A program made the position numbers and the translations under genes. Under the pieces are notes generated by a model. The model made no database searches. It saw only the letters and a program-made list of their open reading frames with translations, and was not told where the DNA came from. A stretch of DNA of 64,000 nucleotides from Liolophura sinensis. Taxonomy: Eukaryota; Mollusca; Polyplacophora; Chitonida; Chitonidae. This document shows, piece after piece, positions 1 through 11,822 of the stretch. The DNA lies in the NCBI RefSeq assembly GCF_032854445.1, contig NC_088303.1:8193501-8257500 (forward strand), given 5' to 3'. Position 1 is the first letter of the stretch. Each line of letters starts with the position of its first letter.

Positions 1-3000
1 TCTCCATGTAGTATACCTCCTTTCCCCAGCCAACATGTAGTGTAAGGCTAAGGCTTTTTCCTTGCTCTATACTTCCTGTCGCAATCAACATCTGGCGTAA
101 GGTTAAGTTTTTCCCCAAGCACTATGCCTCCTTTTCCTAGAGAACACCTAGTGAAAGGTTAAGGTTTTTCTCCGGGCACTATACTTCCTGCCCCAACCAA
201 CACCTGCCGTAAGGTTAAGATTTTTCTCCATGCGGTATATCACCTATCCCCTGTCAACATCTGGCTTAAGGCTAAGGTTTTCTCCAGGCGCTATACCTGC
301 TTTCCCCAGTCAACACCTAGTGTAAGGCTAAGGTTTTTCTCCATGCGCTATACCTCCTGCCCCAACCAACATCTGGTGTAAGGCTAAGGTTTTCTCCATG
401 CGCTATACCTGCTGCCTCAAATCAACACCTAGCGTAGGGCTAAGGTTTTCTCCTTGCGCCATAGCACTTGTCCCCAATCAACACATGGCATAAGGCTAAG
501 ATTTTCTCCAGGCGCTATATCTCCTTTCCCTAGTCAACACCTAGTGTAAGGCTAAGGGTTTTCTCCATGCGCTATACCTCTTGCCCTAACCAGCATGTGG
601 CGAAAGGCTAAGGTTTTCTAACTGCGCTATACCTACTGCCTCAATTCAACACCTAGCGCAGGGCTAAGGTTTTCTCCATGCGCCATAGCACTTGCCCCCA
701 ATCAACATTTGGCGTAAGCTAAGGTTTTCTCAATGCGATATACCTCCTTTCTCCAGCCAACATCTGGCGTAAGGCTAAGGGTTTCTCTATGGGCTCTACC
801 TCCTGCCCCAATCAACACCTGGCCAAAGGATAAGGTTTACTCCGTGCGGTATATCACATTTCCTTAGTCAACATCTGGGGTAAGGGTAAGTTTTTCTCCA
901 TTCGGTATACCTCCTGCCCCCAGTCAGCATCTGGCCTAAGGCTAAGGTTTTCTCCAGGCGCTGTACTTCGTTTCCGCAGTCAGCACCTAGTGTAAGACTA
1001 AGGTTTTTCTCCAGGCGCTATACCTCTGCCCCAACCAACATCTGGCGTAAGGGTAAGGTTTCTCGAGGCCCGATACCTCTTTTCCGCAGTCAACACCTAG
1101 TATAAGGCCAAGGTTTTTCTCCTTGCGCTAGTCAACATCTGGCGTAAGGCTAAGGTTTTCTCCAAGCGCCATATCACTTGCCCATAATCAACACGTGGTG
1201 TAAGGCTAAGGTTTTTCTCCATGTGCTATACCTCCTGCCCCAAACAACATTTGGCGTAAGGCTAAGGTTTTTTCCATGGGGTATACTTCTTTTCTCCATT
1301 CAACACCTGGCGTAAGGCTAAGGTTTTCTCCGTGGGCTCTACCTACTGCCCCAATCAACACCTGGCCTAACGCTAAGGTTTTCTCCGTGCGGCATACCAC
1401 CAATCCCCAGTTAACATCTGGCGTAAGGGTAAGGTTTTCTCCGTGCGGCATACCACCAACCCCCAGCCAACATCTGGCGTAAGGGTAAGGTTTTGTCCAC
1501 GCGGTATACCTCCTTTCCCCAGTCAACATCTGGCCTAAGGTAAGGCTTTCTCCATGCGCTATACTTCCTGGCCCTAATCAACATCTGGCCTAAGGCTAAG
1601 GTTTTCTCCGTGCGGTATACCACCAATCCCCAATCAACATCAGGCGTAAGGCTAAAGTTTTCTCCCTGCAGTATACCTCCCTTGTCCAGCTAACATTTGG
1701 AGTAAGGGTAGGGTTTTCTCCATGCAGTATACCTCCCTTCTCCAGCCAACATTTGGCGTAAGGCTAACGTTTTCTCCACGCGGTATACCTCCTTTCCCCA
1801 GTCAACATCTGGCCTAAGGTAAGGCTTTCTCCATGCGCAATACTTCCTGGCCCTAATCAACATCTGGCCTAAGGCTAAGGTTTTCTCCGTGCGGTATACC
1901 ACCAATCCCCAATCAACATCAGGCGTAAGGCTAAGGTTTTCTCCCTGCGGTATACCTCCCTTGTCCAGCTAACATCTGGCGTAAGGGTAGGGTTTTCTCC
2001 ATGCAGTATACCTCCTTTCCCCTGCCAGCTTCTGGCGTAAGGCTAAGGTTTTCTCCATGTATTATACCTCCTTTCTTTAGCCAACATGTAGTGTAAGGCT
2101 AGGGCTTTCTCCCATATTTCCCGTCACAATCAACATCTGGCCTAAGGTTAAGGTTTTCTCTGTGCGGTATACACCAATCCCCAGTCAACATCTGGCGTAA
2201 GGCTAAGGCTTTCTCCATGCGGTATACCTCCCTTCTCCAGCTAACATTTGGCGTCAGGCTAAGGTTTTCTCCATGCGCTATACCACCAGTCCCCGGTCAA
2301 CAGCTGGCGTAAGGCTCAGGTTTTCTCCATGTAGTATGCCTTCTTTCCCCAGCCAACATGTGTACAGCTAGGGCTTTCTCAATTGCCCTATACTTCCTGC
2401 CCCCAGTCAGCTTCTGGCGTAAGACTCGGGTTTTCCCCAAGCGCTATGCCAACTTTCCCTAGTCAACATCTAGTGTAAGGCTTAGGCTTTTCTCGAGAAG
2501 GTATACCCCAATTCCCCAGTCAACTTCTGGCACAAGGCTAAAGTTTTTTCCATTTGGTATGCCTTATTTCCCCAGTCAACATCTGGCGTACGGCTAAGAC
2601 TGTCTCCATGTGGTATACCTCCTATCCCCAGTCAGCGCCTGGCGTAAGGCTAAGGTTTTCTGCAGGCGCTATACCTGCTTTCCCCAGTCAACACCTAATG
2701 TAAGGTTAAGGTTTTTCTCCATGCGCTATACCTCCCGCCCCAACTAACATCTGGCGTAAGGCTAAGGTTTTCTTCGTGCGCTATACCTCCTTTGCCCAGT
2801 CAACATCTGGCCTAAGGCTAAGGTTTTCTCCAGGCGCTGTACTGCCTTTCTGCGGTCAACACCTAGTGTAAGGCTAAGGTTTTTCTCCATGCTTACCGCC
2901 TGCTCCATTCAACATCTGGCGTAAGGCTAAAGTTTTCTCCGTGCTATACCTACTGCCTCAAGGTTTTTCTCCATGCGCTATATCTCCTGCTCCGTTCAAC

Positions 3001-5040
3001 ACCTGGCGTAGGAGTAAAGTTTTCTCCATGCGCCATAGCTCTTGCCTACAATCAACACCTGGTGTAAGGCTAACGTTTTCTCCATGCGGTATACCTCCTT
3101 TTTTCAGTCAACATCTGGCGAAAGGCTAAGGTTTTTCTCCATGCGCTATACCTCCCGCCACAACCAACATCTGGCGTAAGGCTAAGGTTTTCTCCATGCG
3201 GTATACTTCCTGCCCCCTAATCAACACCTAGTGTAAGGCTAAGGTTTTCTCCAGGCACCACAGCGCTTGCCCCCAATCAACACCTAGCGTAAGAAAAGTT
3301 TTCTTTTAAAGAAAAGTATACCTTCTTTCCCCAGTCAACACCGGACGTAAGGCTACGGTTTTCCCATGCGATATATCTCCCTTCTCCAGCCAACATCTGG
3401 CGTAAGGCTTTCTTCCTACTCCTTAGGTAGAGCCTAATGTTTTCTCCATGGGCTCTACCTCCTGCCCCCAATCAACACCTGGCAGGCGCCATATCACTTG
3501 GCCTAAATTAACACCTGGCGTAAGAAAAGGTTTTCTCCAGGCGCTCTACCTCGTGCACCAATCAACATCTGGCGTTAGGCTAAGGTTTTCTCCATGCGCT
3601 ATACCTACTGCCGCCAATATACACCTGGCGTAAGCCTAAGGTTTTATCCATGCGGTGTACCTCCTCTCCCCAGTCAACACCTGACCTAAGGCTAAGGTTT
3701 TCTCCATGCGGTATACCTCCCTTCTCCAGCTAACATCTGGCGTAAGGCTAAGATTTTCTTCATGGGCTCTACCTCCTGCCCCAATCAACACCTGGCCTAA
3801 TGCTAAGGTTTTCTCCAAGAGCTCTACCTCGTGCACCAATCAACACCTGGGATTAGGCTAAGGTTTTTCCATGCAGTATACCTCCTTTCCCCAGTCAACA
3901 TCTGGCGTAAGGCTAAAATTTTCTCCACGCGGTATACCTCCTTTTCCCAGTCAACACCTGGCCTAAGGCTAAGGTTTTCTCCATGCGGTATACCTCCCTT
4001 CTCCAGCTAACATCTGGCGCAAGGCTAAGATTTTCTTCATGGGCTCTACCTCCTGCCCCAATCAACACCTGGCCTAATGCTAAGGTTTTCTCCATGCGGT
4101 ATACCACCTTTCCCCAGTCAACATCTGGCATGAGGGCACGGTTTTTTCCAGGCGCTATACCTCCCTTACGCAGCCAACACCCAGTGTAAGGCTAAGGCTT
4201 TCTCCATGCGCTATACTTCCTGCCCCAATCAACACCTGGCATTAGGCTAAGGTTTTCTCAATGCGCTATACCTACTGCCCCTAATCAACACCTGGCGTAA
4301 GCCTAAGGTTTTATCCAGGCGCCATATCACTTGGCCTAAACTAACATCTAGCGTAAGAAAATGTTTATCCAGGCGCTCTACCTCGTGCACCAATCAATAC
4401 CTGGCGTAAGGCTAAGGTTTGTTCCATGCGGTATACCTCCCTTCTCCAGCTAAGATCTGGCGCAAGGCTAAGGTTTTCTTCATGGGCTCTACCTCCTGCC
4501 CCAATCAACACCTGGCCTAAGGCTAAGGTTTTCTCCGTGGGGTATTTAACCTTTCCCCAGTCAACATCTGGCGTAAGGGTATGGTTTACTCCATGCGGTG
4601 TACCTCCCTTCCGCAGCCAACATCTAGTGTCAGGTGAAGGCTTTCTCCATTGCGCTATTCCACTTGCCCCAATCAACATCTGGCATTAGGCTATGGTTTT
4701 CCCCATGCGCTATACCTACTGCCACTAATCAACACCTGGCGAAAGCCTAAGGTTTTATCCAGGCGCCAAAACACTTGGCCTAAATTAACACCTGGCGTAA
4801 GAAAAGGTTTTCTCCACGCGCTCTACCTCATGCACCAATCAACACATGGCGAAGGGCTAAGGTTTTCTCCATCCGCTCTACCTTTTGCCCCAGTCAACTT
4901 CTAGCGTAAGGTTAAGGTTTTCTCCATGCGGTATATCACCCTTCCCCAGTAAACATCTGGCGTAAGGCTAAGGTTTTCTCCATGCGCTATACTTCCTGCC
5001 CTAAACAAGATTTTGTATAAGGCTAAGGTTTTCTCCAGAA
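1..5040. repeat. Satellite block 1, about 56-58 bp degenerate units
   Basis: The whole stretch is a head-to-tail repeat whose unit contains the cores CTAAGGTTTTCTCC, a GCGCTATACCTCC-like or GCGGTATACC-like segment, and CAACA(T/C)CTGGCGTAAGG. Units differ by many substitutions and small indels, so the block is old. Local higher-order duplication is visible: the segment around 1574-1700 recurs at about 1853-1980, 279 bp later (five units). Open frames in it are repeat artefacts with no family resemblance. The block continues at 11823 beyond the retrotransposon. Confidence 0.93.
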
Positions 5041-5045
5041 GGCAG

Positions 5046-5169
5046 TGTTAGGGGCGACAACTTTTCTCAGCTATATGACGATTAAACGTGGGGCTATTTC
5101 CGTGATGATCTTCACCCCAAATTCATTTCGTTGTTCTCTATCTCTCCGAGAAACGGATGCCGGATAACA
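5046..5169 (+). repeat. 5' LTR remnant, truncated and internally deleted
   Basis: Starts TGTTAG and ends AACA. It matches the start (10700-10735) and end (about 11730-11822) of the shared part of the 3' LTR but lacks the roughly 1 kb between. Similar sequences flank the missing part in the 3' LTR (ATATGACACAATGG near 10728 and ATATGACGCAATGA near 11710), so recombination between them could explain the deletion. A TGG-starting candidate primer-binding site follows at about 5173. Confidence 0.75.
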
Positions 5170-5529
5170 TTTTGGAGGCCTGTCCGGGATGCCGCTTTCT
5201 GTCCCGATCCAGCGGCTGGGTTTTACAGACCAGGGGAGTGAGACGCTGCAGAAGAATAGATAGTGGAAAATGAGAGAACACTGCAACTTGATTTCATTAA
5301 GGAGAATCCCCTCGTTGTTGGACATCTTGAAGGCTTTCTGTCATACTTAGACGTAGTTCAAAGACGGCACTTGGAGGTGTTGGCGAAGAAATAGATGATG
5401 TAGAAACAGACGGACGGGAACAAAATATTGTTGAAGAACTGAGTAAATGCTAAATGTTGAGGACGGATTTCGAAATAAGGGGACAACTTGGCAGTTCTAA
5501 GGGCTGTCTGAGTTTTACCAGTTTGAGTC

Positions 5530-5830
5530 GTCAGCTAGAGATGGGCTTTACCAAAGATTACAGTGATAATGAGATCATTGATGCTATTATGCGAGCAATA
5601 GTGCCAGGGACTGAATTCTGTAAATAGGTCAGATAGGTCAGAAAGTAGGTCAGATCTGACATTACTTGCATTAAAGAGCATTATCACAGACCGGTTTGGA
5701 GAAAAGACTGCAGCGGATCTCTACACGGAGCATGGAAATGTGACACAGGGACAAAACGAAGATTCCCCGGACTTTCTTATGCGTGCCATGAAGTAGAAGA
5801 TGTAGTGGCAGCTTCTTAGAGTGAGACTAA
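5530..5830 (+). pseudogene. gag-like relic of the LTR element
   Basis: Translation in the + strand gives an EIIDAIMRAIVPG-like stretch, then a stop near 5624, then a frame with DLTLLALKSII and FGEKTAADLY, followed by another stop. This resembles the conserved gag-like domain of Ty3/gypsy elements (established family knowledge). It is broken by stops and then interrupted by the SINE-like insertion at 5862. Confidence 0.6.
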
Positions 5831-5861
5831 CATTAGTCTGACCAACAGCCAACAGCTAATG

Positions 5862-6025
5862 TTTATTTATTTGATTTATTTCATTGGCGTTTTACGCCGT
5901 ACTCAAGAATATTTCACTTATGCGACGGCGGCCAGCATTATGATGGGTGGAAACCGGGCACAGCCCGGGGAAACCCACGACCATCCGCAGGTTGCCGAAA
6001 GACCTTCCCATTTACGGCTGGAAAG
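5862..6025 (+). mobile_element. SINE-like insertion with 12-bp target-site duplication
   Basis: The 164-bp insert is flanked by perfect 12-bp direct repeats CAACAGCTAATG at 5850-5861 and 6026-6037. It starts with a T-rich TTTATTTGATTTATT segment and contains GTTTTACGCCGTACTCAAG, CGACGGCGGCCAGC and CCACGACCATCCGCAGG. Copies of the same family are at 18478-18628 (reverse), 54112-54200 (deleted) and 61750-61915. It postdates the LTR element. Confidence 0.85.
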
Positions 6026-6037
6026 CAACAGCTAATG

Positions 6038-6860
6038 AATGCTATGTTTCTGCATTCTGTGTGTCCTGGAGTGTATGATGACAATGTAAGAAATGAAATG
6101 AAGACTTTACTGCAAGATGAATATGTCAGTGATGAAAGTCTCATTCAAAAGCTGAACCAGCTGCATTTGAATGATGTACCTGTTGAGGCTCTTTGGGATA
6201 CTGGTGCACACGTGTCTTTGTTACCACTTCTTCTGTTCAAGGACAAGTTTCCTAGAAAGGACATTTGACCAATCAGTTACTTGCTTGATGAGAATTAGTC
6301 TATTCACTTGGCCAATTCCTTTTGAGGGTTGGGTTGAATTTAAGGTGTCAGTCCAGAGAAGTGATTCAGAACTAAATGTGCTATTCTTGATTTTCAGCCA
6401 CCCAGAAATACATGTTCCAATTGTGAGGTTCAGTGTAATTGAGCAGTGGAACAAGTCATCACTGATGAAAGACTTGAATATAACAATGCCGGCTGCATGT
6501 CCAAAAAAGTACGTGCAGTGTTGAACTTGATTCCAAGAAGTGATGCGGTTATGGGACCTGTCAAAGTGGGAAGACAGGATATGATTATACCAAAGGGACA
6601 GTGTGTGCCTTTACGGTGTATAAGAAATGAACAATTTGCCATCTTTATCCCACATGCCATGGCCTGAAGGTGTGTGCCTGCGTGACACACTCATTGACAT
6701 TCCAAGGGGATCTGTTTTCCATGTCAAAGTTATGGTTGAAAATGAAACTAACCATGACATCACCATACCTAGAAACACACGAGTAGGGACTTTGCAGCAG
6801 GTTAAGTCCATTCTGCACTTAACCTGCAAAGACTTAGAAAAATCTGGACAAGTCACCAAG
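6038..6860 (+). pseudogene. Aspartic protease and linker region of the LTR element, frameshifted
   Basis: The frame at 6035-6268 contains a VEALWDTGAHVSLL segment at about 6184-6225, the D-T-G-A active-site motif of retroelement aspartic proteases. A stop at 6266-6268 breaks the frame. The following text (about 6270-6450, then 6500-6840 in two frames) matches the protease C-terminus and the protease-RT linker expected in gypsy elements. At least two frame changes are needed to read it, so it is non-functional. Confidence 0.75.
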
Positions 6861-6865
6861 AGTGA

Positions 6866-6928
6866 ATGAATGAATGAATGATTATGGCTTAACGCCACAT
6901 CGGCAATATTTCAGCCATATCGTGGCGA
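6866..6928 (+). mobile_element. 63-bp SINE-tail insertion with 13-bp target-site duplication
   Basis: Perfect 13-bp direct repeats TCACCAAGAGTGA at 6853-6865 and 6929-6941 bracket a 63-bp insert made of an (ATGA)n head, GGCTTAACGCCACATCGGC and AATATTTCAGCCATATCGTGG. It resembles the tail end of the tRNA-derived SINE at 61922-62275 and the fragment at 16857. It is a very short insertion, and the duplication shows that it is a true insertion. Confidence 0.8.
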
Positions 6929-6941
6929 TCACCAAGAGTGA

Positions 6942-7882
6942 TGAGAGTCCTGCTGAAGACAGCTGGGATCCATCTGTTGACTTTGAACATAGTGATCTAA
7001 CAGAAGAACAGAAACGAGCAGTTAGAAACGTTCTTAAAGAAGAAAGTGATGCATTCGCCAAGGATGATGAAGATGGATGTGCCCCACACTTGCAAATGCA
7101 CATTAACGTAACAGACCACATTCTTGTGCAGAAGACCTACATTTCTGTCTCACCGCCGCTTCACTGGGAAGTCAAGGAATACCTTGCTGATCTAATCTGC
7201 AGAGGATAGATAAAAAGAAACACCTCAGATTACAGTAGTCCAGTTGTGTGTGTCCGAAAAAAAGATGGCACACTTGGCATTAAATGCCGAAACTGTGCCG
7301 GAACGAAAGCCTATACCCAAGATTCAAGATGTCTTAAACACCTTGAAGGGGAAATCCTGGTTCTCACTCTTGGATTAGCGTAAGGCCTATCACCAGGGCT
7401 TCATCTCTGATGAGTGCCGGAAATGACTGCCTTCATAACACCATGAAGTCTGTTTGAGTGGGTAAAAATACCTTATCTGGAGCCCCAGGGGCATTCCAGC
7501 GTTTCATGGAACGTTCCCTCGAAGGTCTGACAGCCGAGGTATACTCACCCTATATGGACGACGTGTTGATCCACAGTGACAGTTTCACAAGTCACCTGAA
7601 CCACATACGACAAGTGCTTCAACGACTTAAGAAGACCGGTATTAAACTGAAACCAGCAAAATGTGAGCTTTTCGAGCGCAAAGTCCAACGATGGGTCACA
7701 TAGTATCCATAGTGTCCAAACATGGCTACCATATGGATCCTAAAGACTCTGAAGCTGTAATGGCACTTAAAGAAAGAATTCTCAAAAATGTGGGTGAACT
7801 AAGACAAATGCTTGGGTTCCTTAGATACTACAGGAAATACATTACTAATTCTCAAGGCGTGCAAACATTGAAAAGGCTGTAA
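6942..7882 (+). pseudogene. Reverse transcriptase region of the LTR element, frameshifted
   Basis: Frame 6874-7209 holds the region before RT and ends in a stop. The RT fingers start YSSPVVCVRKKDG near 7230. Palm sequence around 7340-7457 is damaged. Frame 7458-7703 carries GAFQRFMERSL and the catalytic YMDD at 7551-7562, then LKPAKCELF. Frame 7691-7882 continues with GELRQMLGFLRYYRKYI, the RT connection region typical of Ty3/gypsy. Stops at 7209 and 7703 and frame changes make it dead. Confidence 0.88.
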
Positions 7883-8009
7883 AACCTGTAAAACGCAAGA
7901 GTCAGAAGAAAGGCAATGGGTCAGGTCAAATGCCATCTTGCCACAAGAGCACTTGGACGGCTGAACATCAACATACCCTGAATGAACTGATTGACTGCGA
8001 CAACCAGCG

Positions 8010-8250
8010 TCCAGATTTTGAAAAGAAATTCATCCTACATACAGATGTCTCCCAGGAAGGTTTAGGAGCCATACTGTATTAACGATAGGATGATGGTAAG
8101 ATTGCTGCCATTGTTTATGGTTCAATAACACTCACGTCTGCTGAACAGACCTATTACTACCATTCTGGGAAACTGGAGAGTCTAGCTCTAAAGTGGACAG
8201 TGTGTGAGCGTTTCAGAGACTACTTGTTCTAAGCTCCATCCATCCAGACG
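8010..8250 (+). pseudogene. RNase H region of the LTR element
   Basis: Contains FILHTDVSQEGLGAILY at about 8029-8080, the gypsy RNase H first-acidic-residue motif (usually TDAS, here TDVS), followed by in-frame stops and an SAEQTYYYHSGKLESLALKW-like stretch near 8140-8195. It is degenerate. Confidence 0.75.
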
Positions 8251-8779
8251 TATAGTGATAACAATCCACTAACATACATCTTGACATCTGCCCGTCATGA
8301 TGCCACACGACTAAGACGGGTTGCTGAGTAGGAGGATTTCAATTTGGTAATTCACTATAAACCTGGTAGTGCTAACAGAGACACTGAAGGATATTGGACA
8401 TTAACAAGTACATGTCGTTTTGTACAGAGACTACTTCTCAAGAGGAACTTACTGCTGTGTGCAACTCGCCTGTGGTTCAGACTTAAAGAGACTTTGCCTT
8501 AGTCTGTTCTATAACGGTGGATGCCGACCAGCAGAAGGAACCATCTGTGAAAATGCGAGTGCGTTAGGCACAAGAAATGCTAAGGAAGGCTCATCTGGAA
8601 GATCCCATCATTGGACCAGTTTTGAAGTAAAGAGTGGGAAAAGGCCAACTTGCAAGCAGAGAGCAGAGTGCCTCGCAGCACCAGTGTTCTTCCATGAGTA
8701 ACGGCGACTTACCTTGAAGGATGACCTTCTCTACCGGCCAACAGTGGTGAACGGTGAGGAAATATGGGGACTGAGAAAG

Positions 8780-9580
8780 TGAATAACTTGGTGCGGGAAA
8801 GATTCTATTGGCCACATTGAACACCATGTGACAAAGTAGTGTCTTTGCCTCAAAAACAAAATTCAGCAGGCACCAGACGGTGCTCCTATGCAGAGTTTCA
8901 CGACCACAGCACCGTTCCAGATAGTGTCAGTAGACTTTCTGAAGCTTGAGAGAAGCAATGTGGGTACGACCACATCTTGCCTCTGTTGTACAATTTCACC
9001 AGATTTGCGCAAGCTTACCCAACTAGGAATAAAACTGAAAAAATGGTGCTAACAAGATATTTAACGAATTCAGTCTGAAATTTGGTCTGCCTGAAAGAAT
9101 TCACCATGATCAGGGGCGGGATTTTGAAAATGAACTCTTCAAAGAGCTTCACAAACTGACGGGTTTAAGTAAGTCTAGAACGATCCAATACCACCCCCAG
9201 GGCAACGGCTAGACTTTTAGGAATGCTACGAACATTGCCTGAAGACAGTAAATCCAACTGGGCTGCACATCTTGATAAGGTAATCCATGCATATAATACA
9301 ACACAGAATGATGCAACTAGGTTCTCGTCGCATTTTCTCCTCTTTGGACGCCGTCCACGACTGCCGGTTGACTTAATCTTTGGACTGGCTGAGGAGAAAA
9401 CGGGAGACGCTAATAAATCAAAGTGCTTGCAGCAGTGGGACAAAGCAATGGAAAAGGCTTACAAGGCCGTAGCTGAAAATGCTGGGAAGTCTTCTCAGCG
9501 TGGGAGAAATAAGCATGACCGTGCCGTCCGGAGTAGTGCTTTGTTTCCGCGTGACAGAGTGTTAGTTCGTAACCTATGAG
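8780..9580 (+). pseudogene. Integrase region of the LTR element
   Basis: A RFYWPH segment at about 8801 marks the integrase zinc-binding region. VSVDFLKLE-like and FTRFAQAYPTRNKTE text at about 8920-9040 belongs to the catalytic core. Frame 9223-9579 holds the C-terminal core with AYNTTQNDATRFSSHFLLFG and RRPRLPVDLIFG, the conserved end of gypsy integrases. Multiple stops occur before 9223, so no intact enzyme is encoded. A short open stretch at 9629-9841 after it is unrecognised. Confidence 0.85.
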
Positions 9581-10590
9581 AAAGAGGAGGGCAAGGGAAA
9601 CTCAGGTCACATTGGGAGGAGGACATTCATGTTGTTGCATTGGAGAGGATACACCAGTATATCAGGTGAGACCGGAAATGGGAAGGGACGCTTAACAACA
9701 TTACATCAGAACTTGTTGCTCCAGCTTCCGAATGCTCCACTTGCCACAACGCCATTGGCAAGGGAACGCATATTGAGGCCACAGAGGCCTGAAGAATCTA
9801 CTGACCTGCCTTTTGATGAAGATTGTGATTTTGATGTGTAGTTGCCTACACGACAGATCCCTGCTGGAACGACTCGGCCAAATGAAGGTGATCGCCAGCA
9901 GAAGGTTGATCCTCAGGAGTGCCCAGCACCTGTTGTTCCACACCTTGGTAGACATCGACCCTTGCGGACCCAGAATGTCCGTAGACGGTTTACCTATGAT
10001 GCCCTAGGGAATCCAAGCATCCATGGTATAAACGTCTTTATTCATCCACAGCATGTTTAAGGTGTTCATCAGTACTGGTTTCCAGCTACAACTCCTTGGG
10101 GCCTCCGTGGCCGAGGGGATTGTACACTCGTGCTGCACCAGGAATGACCTAAGAAATGTGTTCCTGTGTCGCAATGTGTGATTGTGCATCCAGTGGAATT
10201 CCGACAAGGGCTGATACATTCATATACAAGATGGTGGACTGTGTTACAGAACAGAGCTTCTAGCTGGCAGTAGACTGTGAAGATGAACATGTGAGCCGAT
10301 AGACTGTGCAGCTAGTGCTGACCAAAAACACTTGTTTATGAGTGAACCTATATGTTGATGAAATCAACAGAACTACATTGATATGGCCAGTCAGCGTTCC
10401 TCTGGACTGAAGTGGAAGTAGACTTTACCAATGTGTAAGATTTCCTGTCTAGAAAATGGTTCGAACTGGACAATCACTGGTCTGAAATCATCTTAGACGT
10501 GTATTCTAGGTACAATGTGAATGATTGAGGGTTTGTTTGAATATGGGTAGATTATAAATGTGTTATCACATTTATTTTACGGAGGGATAG

Positions 10591-11822
10591 TGTGGAATAT
10601 AGTATCGCATGTTTACAGGGGGTACCATCAAATTTTTCATAGTTTTATACATGCTATAATGCTATGTAAGTCATTTATTGCACTTTGACAGTAGACAGAG
10701 TTAGTGGCGACAACTTTTCTCAGCTATATGACACAATGGCCTTCTTCACCAGTTAAAATATAAAATGTGATATTGTTGTAAAATGGTAGCATAATTACTT
10801 ATTTTGCAAATTTATATGCGTTGCTGAGTCGAAGTAATTTCTGATTGATTGATTTTCTTGACCGTCTGAAGTTTGTCATCCGATTTAATCCCACATGTTT
10901 GAGCATGTTGACAGACATTGGAATGCTGTGTAAAGATAAAGCACATTGGGTATCTTTGAGAGTGTTATAGTGGATTGATGCTGTAATTTAGTGATTATTT
11001 ACATGAGCTAGAAGAATACTATCTTTAGACTGTTACAACATTCTGTCTGCACTAAAGAGGTCAAAGGTCATAGCTCCTCGCAGTCATATGTCAGAAATGT
11101 CCTAAACTGTTTTCATTGATACAAATCGACCGCTGTAGAGTTTTTGATTGCATGATGTGCTCAGGCAAATCGAAACTACTTATGTTGTGATAGTGACAGT
11201 AAATGTACATTGACGATGTACACGTAGATCTCTACTGTTGTCATTGTGTACATGTTTTGTATTACAATGAAGCATTGCTGTGTCAGATTGTTTGATTTAT
11301 GAATAGTGCCACAGTATGTTGTAGGTTTACATATACATGTATACTAGTGAGTAAGTAGTCAGTGGTTTACACATACAGCTTTATGCGAAGCATAAATACT
11401 GCACATTCAGTACTGGGGGCTAATGTTACAGTCATGAGTATTAGTTCTAATTTACACACAATGGCTGTGTGTACATACATGCATATTCTACTGTTATCCT
11501 GTCTTCTCAGCACTGTCACATTTCAGTTTAAGATGTTCAAGTTATAGTTAATATGTTAATTTTTCTTGTTATTGAAATAGGAAAGATTTGGTAGGAGAAA
11601 ACAATAACCATGCAAGAACTGCTGCGCAGAGACATTGTATTGTCTGTAAGTCATGTGACATAATAGGTTATACCGTAGTGTATACGCACATGTTAGCTAA
11701 TATTGTAATATGACGCAATGATCTTGTTCACCGATTAAACATGGCGCTGTTTGCGTGATGATCTTCACACTAAACTCATTTCGTTGTTCTCTATATCTCC
11801 CCAGAAACGGATGCCGGGTAAC
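10591..11822 (+). repeat. 3' LTR, about 1.2 kb
   Basis: Begins TGTGGAATATAG just after a purine-rich GGAGGGATAG and ends GGGTAACA, where satellite resumes. The segment 10700-10735 and the last 90 bases match the 5' LTR remnant. The exact 5' edge (10591 or 10700) is uncertain because the 5' LTR lacks the corresponding part. The stretch 9842-10590 between integrase and this LTR shows nothing recognisable. Confidence 0.65.

Larger units (their letters stand above)
5046..11822 (+). mobile_element. Degenerate Ty3/gypsy-type LTR retrotransposon inserted in the satellite
   Basis: Satellite stops near 5040 and resumes at 11823. Between them are, in order on the + strand, a gag-like relic, an aspartic protease with a DTGA motif, reverse transcriptase with YMDD, RNase H and integrase, the PR-RT-RH-IN order of Ty3/gypsy elements. 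Both ends share LTR sequence: 5047-5082 matches 10700-10735, and 5083-5169 matches about 11730-11822. Stops and frameshifts occur in every domain, so it is inactive. I find no clear target-site duplication, perhaps because satellite at the junction was lost. Confidence 0.9.

Noticed and set aside
1206-1529. Open frames of 60-107 codons in the satellite
   Set aside because: They follow the repeat period with only local frame openness and no recognisable domain.
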